A DNA stretch of 48,837 nt, taken from Oscillospiraceae bacterium. Its GTDB lineage: Bacteria; Bacillota; Clostridia; Oscillospirales; Ruminococcaceae. Numbering within the stretch: the stretch's first letter is position 1; the number at the start of each line of letters is the position of its first letter. Below are positions 6,493 to 16,238 of this stretch, piece by piece. The position numbers and the translations under genes were made by a program. The DNA is taken from NCBI GenBank assembly GCA_009784825.1, contig WQXO01000013.1, forward strand, positions 1-48,837. Direction: 5' to 3'. The notes beneath the pieces were generated by a model, which saw only the letters and a program-made list of their open reading frames with translations, was not told the DNA's origin and did not search any database.

Positions 6493-7395
6493 ATGGAATT
6501 CTTCATAATCGTTGTGTTATTTGTGTTTGGGACTGCCATAGGCAGCTTTCTGAACGTCGTCATTCTCAGAACCCCATTAAAACAGCAGTTCACGAAAGGG
6601 CGTTCCCACTGTATGTCCTGCGACCACGTTTTAGGGTGGTATGACCTGTTCCCGGTGCTAAGCTGGGTATCCTTACGAGGGAAGTGCCGCTACTGTAAGG
6701 CGAAAATTTCACCACGCTACGCCTTGGTGGAAATGCTGACGGGACTGTCATTCGCAGGTGCATTTTTCGTGTTAGACATAACACCCGAATTGGCGTTTTC
6801 CCTAATCCTGTTCCCCGTGCTGATTTGTTTAAGCTTCTTTGATTTAGACACCGGTGAAATCGAATACTGGTGTCCGATTACCATTGCTTCCCTCGGAATA
6901 ATCGCCCTTGTCCTGTCATTCACAGACATTCTCCCCACGGTATGGTACCACCACCTCATAGGGGCTGTAATCGTTTCCATACCCTTCGCCGTGCTTGCCA
7001 TCCTCGGAATGATGGGAGGGGGGGACGTTCAATTAATGGCAGGAGCGGGACTGCTCTTAGGCTTCAACATAATCCCCGCCGCATTAATCGGAATAGTTTT
7101 AGGTGCAATTTTCGGCGTAATCATGAAACTCAGAACCAAACCCACAATTTCCGAAATCGTTTACGACGATGACCCGACACTGTCGGATTTGCCGACTTCG
7201 CCGCCGACACTGTCGGATTTGCCGACTTCGTCGGACGCTGACCCCACCGACTCCGATGAGCCAACTCCGCCCGAGGACGGGACGTCCTCAATGGGTACTG
7301 TTATAAGGTTCGGGCCGTTCTTAGCAATCGGAATTGCAATCGCCTATTTATTCGGAGATATAATAATTAACTGGTATCTCTCGTTCCTGTCATAA
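6493..7395 (+). CDS. pilD: prepilin peptidase / N-methyltransferase (300 aa)
   Basis: An integral-membrane aspartic peptidase that cleaves and methylates prepilins. The N-terminal cytoplasmic loop has the paired CxxC zinc motif (CMSC ... CRYC), and catalytic Asp residues sit in 'FFDLDTGEI' and 'GGGD'. Several hydrophobic helices follow. The ATG at 6493 is favoured (AGGGGA about 8 bases upstream) over an in-frame one at 6442. Near the C-terminus, before the last helix, an acidic Pro/Ser/Thr/Asp linker holds a 27-bp direct repeat (7174-7200 and 7204-7230) encoding PTLSDLPTS twice, unusual for the family. Processes the pilins and pseudopilins of this cluster. Faces the pseudopilin genes at its 3' end. 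Confidence 0.93.
   Translation: MEFFIIVVLFVFGTAIGSFLNVVILRTPLKQQFTKGRSHCMSCDHVLGWYDLFPVLSWVSLRGKCRYCKAKISPRYALVEMLTGLSFAGAFFVLDITPELAFSLILFPVLICLSFFDLDTGEIEYWCPITIASLGIIALVLSFTDILPTVWYHHLIGAVIVSIPFAVLAILGMMGGGDVQLMAGAGLLLGFNIIPAALIGIVLGAIFGVIMKLRTKPTISEIVYDDDPTLSDLPTSPPTLSDLPTSSDADPTDSDEPTPPEDGTSSMGTVIRFGPFLAIGIAIAYLFGDIIINWYLSFLS
7174..7230 (+). repeat. 27-bp tandem repeat in pilD linker
   Basis: Two copies, 30 bases apart, of a 27-base sequence with CCGACAC at its start and GCCGACTTCG at its end. They encode the duplicated PTLSDLPTS stretch between the last membrane helices of the prepilin peptidase. Confidence 0.85.
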
Positions 7396-7416
7396 ACAAC
7401 AATTCTTGCTTTAACA

Positions 7417-7438
7417 CGCCGCCCATAATCGGGCGGCG
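7417..7438. terminator. bidirectional terminator between pilD and pseudopilin
   Basis: A GC-only 8-bp stem CGCCGCCC/GGGCGGCG (7417-7424 with 7431-7438) with a 6-base loop between two convergent genes. The T-runs are short on both sides, so it may act partly as a transcription block. Confidence 0.6.
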
Positions 7439-7457
7439 ATGTTATTATGCAGCTTCA

Positions 7458-8348
7458 TCAGGGCGGTGGTTCTGCGGTTAAGACATTATACAATATAATA
7501 TAATCGCCCTGCCACCCGTCATAATCATCTCCACCGCTTAATCTAATCGTATTAAACGGAACACTGGAATTAGTAAGGTTCGTGAAGGTGTTAAGCCCGT
7601 GCATTTCAGTAATTATCTCATAATGCTTGACAGGGTCAGTAGGGTTGACCTTAGGCTTCTCCCTCCCGATATTCACAAGAGTTGTAAGGCTCTCCTTGCG
7701 TGCTTTTGTGGCATAATCCGGTAAACCTGTTACCGGGTTAATACGAGCGGTATCAATCGTAACTAACATATGCGTTTTCACATTTGAACCCGCACCGGAG
7801 GTTGCCGTTCTGATAGAAAGCTCAAGCACAAGATTACTGTAAAACGACGGGTTGAAAACCCGATATTCCTCCAAGAGGACGGGGTCATTTATAATACTTG
7901 AAATCGAGGCGGCAGAAAGCCCCTTCAGCCGAATGTTATAGATATAAACCATACTGCTCGGACTGGCGGCTTTTTTAATAATTAAAGCCTGCGGGTTATC
8001 CAATGCACCCATGTGGAAAGAACCAAAGCTGGCTAACCCATTCGCCGTAGGTATCGAAGTAGGCGTAGCACTTGCGGTTTCCCTATAATTGAGTGAACCC
8101 CAGCTTGCCGCCGACATCCAGAAAATCTTAATATCGGTAGCCGTCATCATCTGCCTCGCCATATAAGATTCCACAGAGGTTGCCACACCCATAGCCTCGG
8201 CATCACCCTTAATGCTTGCTCTAATCCGGTTAACAGGCTCGAGCATCATAACAATAGCGGCGGTCAGCAATGTGAATATGGCAATCGCACAGATTAACTC
8301 CACAAGGGTGAACCCCTTTTTCGCCCTTAACCTATATAAATGCTTCAT
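7458..8348 (-). CDS. type IV pseudopilin / minor pilin (296 aa)
   Basis: A minor pilin. It has a basic leader ending KKG, then FTLVELICAIAIFTLLTAAI with Glu+5, followed by a globular domain of about 260 residues rich in Ser/Thr and with no cysteines. It is the last gene of the pilC-to-pseudopilin operon, 38 bases after the preceding pseudopilin. GGAG lies upstream of the ATG. Minor pilins of this kind prime assembly or sit at the fibre tip; which applies here cannot be told. Confidence 0.88.
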   Translation of the reverse strand: MKHLYRLRAKKGFTLVELICAIAIFTLLTAAIVMMLEPVNRIRASIKGDAEAMGVATSVESYMARQMMTATDIKIFWMSAASWGSLNYRETASATPTSIPTANGLASFGSFHMGALDNPQALIIKKAASPSSMVYIYNIRLKGLSAASISSIINDPVLLEEYRVFNPSFYSNLVLELSIRTATSGAGSNVKTHMLVTIDTARINPVTGLPDYATKARKESLTTLVNIGREKPKVNPTDPVKHYEIITEMHGLNTFTNLTNSSVPFNTIRLSGGDDYDGWQGDYIILYNVLTAEPPP

Positions 8349-8386
8349 AGCTAAACTCCTTTTTTGTGTACAGGCTTAAAGCAACG

Positions 8387-9442
8387 CTAACACAGCGGAC
8401 AAGTGGGATTACTGCTCCCTTGGTGAACAAAAACAAACGAATTAGGGCGAGCGGTTTGACCTGTTGCAGCCAAATGTGCTACAAGTAGGGTTCTGGCATC
8501 GTCTAAGTCTTTATTACCTGTACTCCCCCCTATAGCTATAACCTCAGCCTCAGAATGATAGCGTGAGTCGTTACCGGTACCGGCATCGTTCTGCGTCAGC
8601 CAACCCTTCCATATATCGGATGTACTGTATTTGCCGTTAATCCAAATACTGATACCATAAGTAGTGTTTATACCGGTACCGCCGGATAAATCTATCACTA
8701 TTTCGGGAACTCCGTAAGAACCGGAAGGCTTGAATTCCACAACGTCCGGTCTATCGGTGGTTATCCCTAATATAGCGGCACTTTCGGGTAAACCAAAGAA
8801 TCTGAGTATAACCTCACCGGTATGCTGATTGCCGCCGGTACGTTCATCCTGAACGACTATCTGCATGTTAATTATTTTACCTGTATCGTAAAGGCCTTGG
8901 TCGCCCGGAATTACCGTTCCGGCAGGGCTGTCGAGATACAAATCATCTTTGCCGTTGTTACTCGGCTTAACATACCCCGGAGTACACTGGAGGTTATTTA
9001 AATTATCATTCACCCGATTGACAATTATCCTTCTCAATCCGGGAGGTCCTTGGAGCAACGGTCCGTCACCTCCACCACCTGTCGGCCCACTAAATCTAAC
9101 GTCCCCGTGGTGTCCATCCATATTAGAAATCTCGAGGTGGTTGGTATGGTCAGCGTCCTCGTCAGAAACTATTTTGTCAATCACAAAAATCGCTTCCTCC
9201 CCGTCACTGAACGTCAGCGTAATCGAACCTCCGGAAGACAGCGAGGTTTGCGAACCCGTGCCCAAACGCTCCCTCTGCGTAATCATACTGCGTGAGGTTT
9301 CCTTGTTCTGCTCGTTATAATTAATCGAAGCCATCAACAAAGTTGCAACGATTAACGCCATAATGGAAAAAACCAAAATCGCAATAACACACTCGACAAG
9401 GGTGAACCCCTTCTTATTCCTCATTTTTATCAAAAATTTCAT
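8387..9442 (-). CDS. type IV pseudopilin / minor pilin (351 aa)
   Basis: The leader MKFLIKMRNKKG precedes FTLVECVIAILVFSIMALIV, a class III signal with Glu+5. The long globular part has glycine-rich loops (GGGGDGP and similar) and a C-terminal CPLC motif. GGAGGG precedes the ATG. It lies between the large PilX-like gene and the second pseudopilin in one operon. Length is at the upper end for PilV/PilW-like minor pilins, fitting a tip-complex component. Confidence 0.87.
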   Translation of the reverse strand: MKFLIKMRNKKGFTLVECVIAILVFSIMALIVATLLMASINYNEQNKETSRSMITQRERLGTGSQTSLSSGGSITLTFSDGEEAIFVIDKIVSDEDADHTNHLEISNMDGHHGDVRFSGPTGGGGDGPLLQGPPGLRRIIVNRVNDNLNNLQCTPGYVKPSNNGKDDLYLDSPAGTVIPGDQGLYDTGKIINMQIVVQDERTGGNQHTGEVILRFFGLPESAAILGITTDRPDVVEFKPSGSYGVPEIVIDLSGGTGINTTYGISIWINGKYSTSDIWKGWLTQNDAGTGNDSRYHSEAEVIAIGGSTGNKDLDDARTLLVAHLAATGQTARPNSFVFVHQGSSNPTCPLC

Positions 9443-9507
9443 AACAAATGCCCTCCTGTTGATGCATAAAACCGATTTATTTACTTAACTTAATTTACTA
9501 TTTATAA

Positions 9508-11946
9508 CTACCTGCCAGTACTCTTGATTATCCATTCCCACTCGGAGTTTGAGACAGGGGGATAACAATCTGTACAAAGCGGATGTCCACAACTCGGCGA
9601 GTTTCCGCAGGGCGTTGGCGGTGGAGTAATATTGCCGCCAATATCACACGCCGGTCCCGGAGGAACAGGGTGAACGTGACAGTTACCCATGTTTGCTGTG
9701 AGTATTCTGAGGAATTCATCGTTATTCGGTTGCACACCCATGTAATAGAACTTACTTTTCGCCACAAAGCTCGACACAATCATCCCCCCGTATAAAGCGA
9801 CACCCTGGGCCTCGTTACTGTCAAATACATACTTTGAATACGGAGCATAGATGAACCCGGACATAAACGCACCCTCACCAATGGTTATGCTGTTTAATTT
9901 CCCCATGGTGACAAAGAAGATGTTGTTATTTATTCCTCCCGGTCTTATCGCCATTCCCGCACCGTTCCCCGTGCCTATTGTAATATTTTCAAACTGGCTT
10001 GCACCAAACAAGTTTTGTATGTCACTACTGGTACAAACATTTGATTTTGTTGTTGGTGTAGCATCTGCCTGCCAAGAACCCAAATCCGTCCGCAGGTTCA
10101 TAAATCCGTCACATTTGCCGTCCTTCTGTGCGTGAAAGGAAGCACAGCTCACCGCACCGGCTCTGCATTGGAAACCTGTGATAGCGTTCAAAAACCGTGT
10201 CATTCCGGTGTTCTGGAAGTTTGTTTCAATCCAACTCGCTCCTCTATTACTGTTGGAATTATCCCAACAATTCTGCCCCGGAGCAAGTGCCATGTTATAC
10301 GGCATTACAGCATCTCTTGTTTTATCCGACGTACCAAGGGGTCCACCCATAACATAATTTATATTATCGGGAATATCAAAAATAACATTTCCGTCACCTA
10401 CAGTCAAAACCCATATCTTGAATCTGTTCTCGGTCATATTGCTGGCACGCCACCTGAAATTAAGCGAAGAAACTCCCGGAGTACCAAGGGTGACATATAT
10501 ATCCTTTTTATTGGCACCGAAACCCGTATCAATAATCACGGTGAAAATTCCGTTGTTGCCATCCGGCAGTGTTCCGAAACATTCAACCGCTGTAATGTTA
10601 CAGCTTTCGTTAATATAAAACACATAGGGTCTTCCCGCAGCAGTAATGGTATCCCCGTTAGAAAGGTTAAAACTTGATGCGTTATTGCTGTCGTCATTTG
10701 CTCTTGTATTTGACCAGTCTAACACTTTTTGTCTGTTAGTGCCCACACGTGTGGAAGTCAAATCCCAGTCACGATAACACGGTGACATTGCCGCTTCCCA
10801 AAGCAACTTATACTGAACACAGCACATATTGCTGCAGCCTTGACCATTAAACACCTTGTCATTTAAGTCCGCCCTGCTATTCACACATGCGTTCATGGGA
10901 CGAACGATAGTGGAAAGAGTCGCTTCTGATAATGAGCTTATTACGTTACCCATAACGTAATAAGTGGCATTTCTGGTTGAACCGTCGTTATAAATTAAAT
11001 CACCGAAAACATATACAACAATGTTATTGCCGAACGGTGTACCGGAACCCTGACCGATTGTCAAATTCCCTCCAACCCTTATTATTCCGGGGTCAGTAGA
11101 AGAAACTCCGTTATCAACAACATAATGCTTGGATTCTGCATCGTCATAAGCTAACAACAAATTATGCCACACATTTATTTGCTTTGCACCTGATGCCGGA
11201 GTAGTGTAGTGCTTTGTACCTAACAATGTAAGACACTTTGCCGAAGAAACATTACCATACATTTTCACATCTGTATGGAATGCCCTTATTGTAGGTCGGT
11301 TGGTACTGCACGTTGAGGGTGCTGTGGGGTCACCGTGGTTACAATCTTTATAGTCAAAGTGAATATCGGCAGCCGCACCCGGTACCTGTGCATTTGTATG
11401 ACCGCCGTTATACCCCGTAGACGCGATTACTTTTGAGAAACCTACGAACGGTGCAGGAGGTGCCTCTCTCCCTCTAACGCCGAGTGTTCTCGTTAAGGAA
11501 ACAGTCTTACCGCCATAATTAACAGTAACTCTTATGACAACGTCGTGCATGTCATCGCCTTTGTCAATTGAATAAATATCTACAATTACCTCATCACCGA
11601 AGCCGCCGGGCAAAGTCCCTCCCAGCTCCTCCGAACGCAGAACAGCCTGAACGGGACTGCCCCCGTTAAGCATGCCTTGAATAGATTTTTCATAAAAATC
11701 ATTGAAAGAAGAGCCTGTGCCGTCGTCCACAAACAATACGGTATTCGTAATCATATCAAGCATATTCAATGCAGTTTCATAGGCTTGAATTTCGGTATAT
11801 TCCGTGACAACGACTGCCCTTTTACTTGTGGTGAAGTAAAACAACGCCGACGCAAGAATAATCATCACAGACATCAATATCAAAACAACGAAAAGCACAC
11901 TGCCTTTCTTTGACATCAGCCTTTCTACAGGGTTCACTTTTTTCAT
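9508..11946 (-). CDS. large PilX-like pilus-associated protein (812 aa), possible tip adhesin
   Basis: The protein starts with a basic segment ending MSKKGS and one hydrophobic helix (VLFVVLILMSVMIILASAL), the layout of PilX-type minor pilins; the Glu+5 is missing. About 770 residues of predicted beta-rich, Asn/Gly-rich extracellular sequence follow, with scattered cysteines and a Cys/Pro-rich tail (CDIGGN, CGNSPSCGHPLCTDC). Its position between PilO and the pseudopilins is where PilX/PilY1-like tip components are found. The ATG at 11946 (GGAG 9 bases upstream) is chosen over an earlier in-frame start. A C-terminal adhesin role is inferred only. Confidence 0.72.
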   Translation of the reverse strand: MKKVNPVERLMSKKGSVLFVVLILMSVMIILASALFYFTTSKRAVVVTEYTEIQAYETALNMLDMITNTVLFVDDGTGSSFNDFYEKSIQGMLNGGSPVQAVLRSEELGGTLPGGFGDEVIVDIYSIDKGDDMHDVVIRVTVNYGGKTVSLTRTLGVRGREAPPAPFVGFSKVIASTGYNGGHTNAQVPGAAADIHFDYKDCNHGDPTAPSTCSTNRPTIRAFHTDVKMYGNVSSAKCLTLLGTKHYTTPASGAKQINVWHNLLLAYDDAESKHYVVDNGVSSTDPGIIRVGGNLTIGQGSGTPFGNNIVVYVFGDLIYNDGSTRNATYYVMGNVISSLSEATLSTIVRPMNACVNSRADLNDKVFNGQGCSNMCCVQYKLLWEAAMSPCYRDWDLTSTRVGTNRQKVLDWSNTRANDDSNNASSFNLSNGDTITAAGRPYVFYINESCNITAVECFGTLPDGNNGIFTVIIDTGFGANKKDIYVTLGTPGVSSLNFRWRASNMTENRFKIWVLTVGDGNVIFDIPDNINYVMGGPLGTSDKTRDAVMPYNMALAPGQNCWDNSNSNRGASWIETNFQNTGMTRFLNAITGFQCRAGAVSCASFHAQKDGKCDGFMNLRTDLGSWQADATPTTKSNVCTSSDIQNLFGASQFENITIGTGNGAGMAIRPGGINNNIFFVTMGKLNSITIGEGAFMSGFIYAPYSKYVFDSNEAQGVALYGGMIVSSFVAKSKFYYMGVQPNNDEFLRILTANMGNCHVHPVPPGPACDIGGNITPPPTPCGNSPSCGHPLCTDCYPPVSNSEWEWIIKSTGR

Positions 11947-12000
11947 AATGTCACACTCCATATACAATAATAACAAGCCTATTTTCTAAAATCGATTATT

Positions 12001-12939
12001 TTAGTTTAAACAAGGGGGTTCTGCCATACGCTCAACACAGTAGAAATCAATCGTAATTTCATACATCTTTTGCGGATTATATTTCGCCGGAACAACAAAT
12101 GAAACTGCGTCCATTTCAGGGTCGGGATGGTCAACGGTCATGGTTTCCTCCTCGGGAGCACCGTCCGGTGCCATTTCAGCAAACGCCATGGTTTTTATTT
12201 TCATTGCCATTTCCTGCTCGAATATATACACAGAAAGTGCATCGAATTCCTCCGGAGTGAGCCAAAGCGAAAACGAAACCGATTGAACTGCCACAGTTTC
12301 ACCGAACCCGGCAAGGGCCTCTCTCATCGCATGGCGTAATTCCGGGCTGATGTTATTCGCAGTTTCAGCGGTATAATATTCAAACCAACCCTCTACCGAC
12401 ATTCCCCGCATAGTGGCTACCATTTCATCAACAGACGAAGGAGCGGGAGCGTCGTTTTGTTCTCTGCCATCACAGAAAACAGAGGTATCAACAAAGGTTT
12501 TATCCTTTATGTCATACATTACTCCCTGCGGAGTATACATCAGCGTAGCTAATGAGGTTGTGCCGATTCCCGTAATTGTAAAACTGTCGAGATTTAACTT
12601 AAACGCTCCGGGGTTGTCACCGTAATAATCATTAACCTTGCTGAGCAGCTCCCGAATATACCTGTCTGCTTCAATTTCTGTCATTTCCTCATGGAAAACC
12701 TCAGAAAGCTTATCACCCGAATTGTAGGCGTCTAATATCTTTCTGTCCAAGTCTCTCTCGTTTTCATCGTTGAGCTCCGCTTGAAGTGATGCAAGCTCAG
12801 CCCTCTTAGTTTCCAAAAGTGCTTGGTTGGGTTCAATATCTCTGTATTGAGGAAGAATGAAGAAGAAGAAACCTGCCACCCCAATAACCACAACTATAAT
12901 TATAAATATTGCTATTCGTTCTTTTTTGCTTAAAGTCAT
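12001..12939 (-). CDS. pilO: PilO-like alignment-complex protein (312 aa)
   Basis: A bitopic membrane protein with a short cytoplasmic start (MTLSKKERIA), one membrane helix (IFIIIVVVIGVAGFFFFIL), a coiled-coil stretch rich in Leu/Glu/Lys (about residues 38-75) and an alpha/beta domain of two similar halves. This is the PilO arrangement, and the gene follows the PilM-PilN fusion as in pilMNOP operons. Sequence identity in PilO is always low, so the assignment relies on topology and place. GGAG lies 8-11 bases before the ATG. Confidence 0.75.
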   Translation of the reverse strand: MTLSKKERIAIFIIIVVVIGVAGFFFFILPQYRDIEPNQALLETKRAELASLQAELNDENERDLDRKILDAYNSGDKLSEVFHEEMTEIEADRYIRELLSKVNDYYGDNPGAFKLNLDSFTITGIGTTSLATLMYTPQGVMYDIKDKTFVDTSVFCDGREQNDAPAPSSVDEMVATMRGMSVEGWFEYYTAETANNISPELRHAMREALAGFGETVAVQSVSFSLWLTPEEFDALSVYIFEQEMAMKIKTMAFAEMAPDGAPEEETMTVDHPDPEMDAVSFVVPAKYNPQKMYEITIDFYCVERMAEPPCLN

Positions 12940-13002
12940 TACTTTAAACTCCTCTCAAAGTGATTGCCTGTATAAAAATTTCAATAATTTGTTTAAGTGT
13001 GC

Positions 13003-14838
13003 TTACTCAACCTCGACAGCCGTTCTGCCATTGATATTCTGTCCGATAACCGGTGCCTCGGGATTATAAACATACGCAGAGCCGCTTTCATAAGCGTGAC
13101 CGCTCTTGAGCTTAATAGTCATCGTGACATATAAAACCGAACCGTCCTCAAAGTCGTTTAACACCCGCCACTCATATCTCGGCGAATTGGGGTTGTTACG
13201 TTGAGTATTCTCACGGTTCATTTCATCACGGTTAACCGGCTCAACCCAAACCAACGGAATTGTATTCCTGTTGAAATCATACATTCTTGCGACCATCATC
13301 GGGTCAAAGTCCTTTGTTAATGTTTTAGTATGACCTCTGTAAACCACCGCTTCAAAGAAGCCTTGCTCTTCTAATGCCTGTGCAAAATCAGCCGGAAAGT
13401 CCATGCTGTTTGTGTAGAATGAAAGAGATATGTCATAATCGGTTGTGGTAAAATTTTCAAAATAAACGAACATTGTACCCGTTGAGCCTCTGTTATCAGG
13501 TTGTGTATAAGAAGCTTTGTCGTTATAAACTCTTTCCCACGGATAAAAGTATACATATGTATCCTCCCACGGTAAAACAGATTCCACCGCTTCGTGCAAT
13601 TTTTCTCTTATTTGAGGGAGATACACAGGGGAATAATCGAAAAAGTTCTTCGCCGCCATGACCGAGTATTTATAACTTTCAAATTTCGTAAGAACAGTTC
13701 TCTTCTCGTTCATTCTTGTGCGTCTGACCTCCCATTGCTGGTCGGCTAATTGTGCTTCTATAGCCATGCGTTCACTTATTAAGTTGTTGTTGATGTTTAA
13801 GAACCACCAACGCAAGCCGAACACAGCACCCGCAGAAACAGCCGCCACTAACAATATCTGAGGCAGGAACATGCTTGCACCTTTTTTAGATTTAACCGCT
13901 TTTGATTGCAAAAGGTTGATGTGTTCGTACAGCGGGTCAGCTTTATAGAACGCACCGATTGCGTTGGCATAGCGTGAAAAGTCCAGCTCACAGAACTTAA
14001 CTATATTATTCGGCATCGCAAGAACGTGTGCAGGCAGATTAAAGGACAATATGGCGTTGGAAAGTGCAACGAAGTCCTTAATTATTCCATAGAACATGAT
14101 TTGCTTTAACGGCTTTGCCCCCGGTCTTTGCCCGATAAACTGAATCATGCGGAACAGGTTATCGAAAACTGCAATATTTATGTAGTCAGGATTATTTTCA
14201 TAATCCGACGGGTCTATTTTCACATAACGTGAAAGTGCAACCTGACCATTCTCATAAAGGTTAATGTTGATGAAGTCCACGTCAACCTGAATACACAGGA
14301 ACGGCATAGCCTCCTTCAATTTCGGTGAGTTGAGGATAAGTCGGGTGATACAGTTATTACTGATGTTGATTTGCTTAAGCTTCATTCCCAGCTGATTGAA
14401 CAACCCGGTATACCCGTCAACCATTCTTTGCGGACATGCAGTCGCCATCAGCTTAATAATGGGTCTTTTGTCAATGTCAACACCCTCACCCACTATGGAG
14501 TAAGAAATGTTATAGTCGTTTGCGATACCCATCTGTGCAATAATCATTGCCTCAATTGCTGCAGTGTTTTTCAGCGACTTGGGCTTGGGAACTTCCATTT
14601 CTTTATACAAAATTGCACTCGAGTTAATACAAACCACGATTTCTTTCTCGGAAATCTTCTTCGACTCGAACATGTCGGTCATTTCACCGGCAACAAGCGG
14701 AATATTGGTGATATAACCATTGACTATGCTCCCCTCGGGAACGTCACGAGTCTCAACGTCTGTTACACGGATTTTACTGCCTGAGAGCGAACCTCTGACT
14801 AATTTTAGTTGTTTGTCTGTAATATCAATAGATAACAT
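13003..14838 (-). CDS. PilM-PilN fusion, pilus alignment complex (611 aa)
   Basis: The first ~330 residues are an actin-like PilM domain (MLSIDITDKQLKLV start; 'CINSSAILYKEMEVPK'; 'IQVDVDFININLYENG'), which in other bacteria is a separate cytoplasmic protein that binds the N-terminus of PilN. A membrane helix follows (FLPQILLVAAVSAGAVFGL), then a coiled-coil and a PilN-like extracytoplasmic domain. PilM and PilN thus appear to be joined in one chain. The gene lies between pilC and pilO; SD GAGGTG precedes the ATG. The domain limits are approximate. Confidence 0.78.
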   Translation of the reverse strand: MLSIDITDKQLKLVRGSLSGSKIRVTDVETRDVPEGSIVNGYITNIPLVAGEMTDMFESKKISEKEIVVCINSSAILYKEMEVPKPKSLKNTAAIEAMIIAQMGIANDYNISYSIVGEGVDIDKRPIIKLMATACPQRMVDGYTGLFNQLGMKLKQINISNNCITRLILNSPKLKEAMPFLCIQVDVDFININLYENGQVALSRYVKIDPSDYENNPDYINIAVFDNLFRMIQFIGQRPGAKPLKQIMFYGIIKDFVALSNAILSFNLPAHVLAMPNNIVKFCELDFSRYANAIGAFYKADPLYEHINLLQSKAVKSKKGASMFLPQILLVAAVSAGAVFGLRWWFLNINNNLISERMAIEAQLADQQWEVRRTRMNEKRTVLTKFESYKYSVMAAKNFFDYSPVYLPQIREKLHEAVESVLPWEDTYVYFYPWERVYNDKASYTQPDNRGSTGTMFVYFENFTTTDYDISLSFYTNSMDFPADFAQALEEQGFFEAVVYRGHTKTLTKDFDPMMVARMYDFNRNTIPLVWVEPVNRDEMNRENTQRNNPNSPRYEWRVLNDFEDGSVLYVTMTIKLKSGHAYESGSAYVYNPEAPVIGQNINGRTAVEVE

Positions 14839-14884
14839 AGAGCACCTCTGTCCTTCGTTTTATTTATAATAGATTATTTATTAA

Positions 14885-16087
14885 TTACTCGTTGCCCAAA
14901 CTGCCGATTGTGCCGTAGATTAACGGGAATATACCTGCTAAAACCAACCCGACCGCTCCACCGAGACATATAATCATAATCGGCTCAAGCATACTTACAA
15001 GGGAGGAAATCGCAGAGTCGGCTTCCTCATCATAATAGTCCGCCGTCTTCGACAGAATATTATCAAGGCTTCCCGATTCCTCACCGATAACAACCATTGC
15101 CGTAAATATGGGGTGGAAAATATCAATCTTGATTAACGCCGCAGAAAGCGGTTCGCCTCGTTTTACGTTTTCCACAACCTCTTTAAAGCGTTCACTAACG
15201 TAAATATTACCGAGGGTTTGTGCCGATTTTTCAATACACTCAACCATCTGCAAGCCCGAAGCAAAAAGGTTCGACATGGTTCTTGCGAAACGAGCGGTGT
15301 AAATCGTGCAGATTAAATCTCCTGCTTTGGGGAGGTTTAAAATGCCTTGGTCAAACTTGAATCTCACGCTTGGCGTCTTTAACAAAACTCTTCCGACAAT
15401 CGCAAGAACTGCTGCACCAATCAAGAGTATATACCAATAAGTCGTCATGAAGTTACTGATGTTCATCAGCACTATCGAAAGCATGGGTATATCACTGGTA
15501 TCATCGCCAATCATGTCCATGAACATGGGGAATATAAAAGTAAACAAGCCCAAAACAACCGCAACCATCAAAACCGCAAGAATAATCGGGTATATCATGG
15601 CACTGCGGATTTTGTTGTTGGTTTTGTTTTCTTTTGCATAGTGGTCAGCAACCCTAACCATAATCATGTCAAGGTTACCGGAAGCCTCACCTGCCGCAAC
15701 CATGCTGAGGAACAGGTTAGGGAAGCTCCCCGGCTTTGAGGCGAGTGCCTCTGACAGCGACCGCCCTGTTTGAACCTGCTCATAGATTTCGGTAAGCAAA
15801 GCCTTAGCTTTTTTGTTAGTCTCCTGTGATACCATTATATGTAGTGCACGAACAATGCTGATACCCGCTACCAGCATGGAGCTTAACTGACGGCACAAAA
15901 AAGCAAGTTGTTTCGTTTTATATTTGAAAGTAACGTCACGTGCTTTCTCGCTCATCTCCTTATAGGAGGTTAAGAAAAGCTGCTTGGTCTTCAGCTTTTC
16001 AATTAGAGCGTAGTGGTCATCAGCAATCTCTTTCCCTCTGGAAATATTTCCGTTTACGTCGGTGGCAACATACGAATATTGTGGCAC
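14885..16087 (-). CDS. pilC: PilC/GspF-type inner membrane platform protein (400 aa)
   Basis: A polytopic platform protein of the pilus motor. Two homologous GspF domains are seen, each with the 'FLCRQLSSMLVAGISIVRAL' or 'FARTMSNLFASGLQMVECI' helix and a GE(A/E)SG(N/S)LD motif, separated by membrane helices; a last helix lies near the C-terminus. Length is standard. The start is set at GTG 16087, eight bases from GGAGG (16100-16096); an in-frame GTG at 16093 is only two bases away. It is the first gene of the operon reading down to 7458, with a promoter-like TATAAT at 16169-16164. Confidence 0.93.
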   Translation of the reverse strand: MPQYSYVATDVNGNISRGKEIADDHYALIEKLKTKQLFLTSYKEMSEKARDVTFKYKTKQLAFLCRQLSSMLVAGISIVRALHIMVSQETNKKAKALLTEIYEQVQTGRSLSEALASKPGSFPNLFLSMVAAGEASGNLDMIMVRVADHYAKENKTNNKIRSAMIYPIILAVLMVAVVLGLFTFIFPMFMDMIGDDTSDIPMLSIVLMNISNFMTTYWYILLIGAAVLAIVGRVLLKTPSVRFKFDQGILNLPKAGDLICTIYTARFARTMSNLFASGLQMVECIEKSAQTLGNIYVSERFKEVVENVKRGEPLSAALIKIDIFHPIFTAMVVIGEESGSLDNILSKTADYYDEEADSAISSLVSMLEPIMIICLGGAVGLVLAGIFPLIYGTIGSLGNE

Positions 16088-16163
16088 AAGCACATCCTCC
16101 GTTTCATTCCTGAATAATCGGTAATAATTGTGTGATTTTCGTCAACAAATCATTTGTACTATT

Positions 16164-16193
16164 ATTATATCATATAAGTGTTGCCATTTACAA
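16164..16193 (-). promoter_or_regulatory. probable promoter of the pilC operon
   Basis: TATAAT (16169-16164) with a moderate -35 TTGTAA (16193-16188) at an 18-base spacing, about 75 bases before the pilC start. The -35 match is weak. Confidence 0.5.
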
Positions 16194-16238
16194 CACAAAA
16201 TTTTATAAATTTTTGGGTGTGTTTTTTGTGCATTATGC

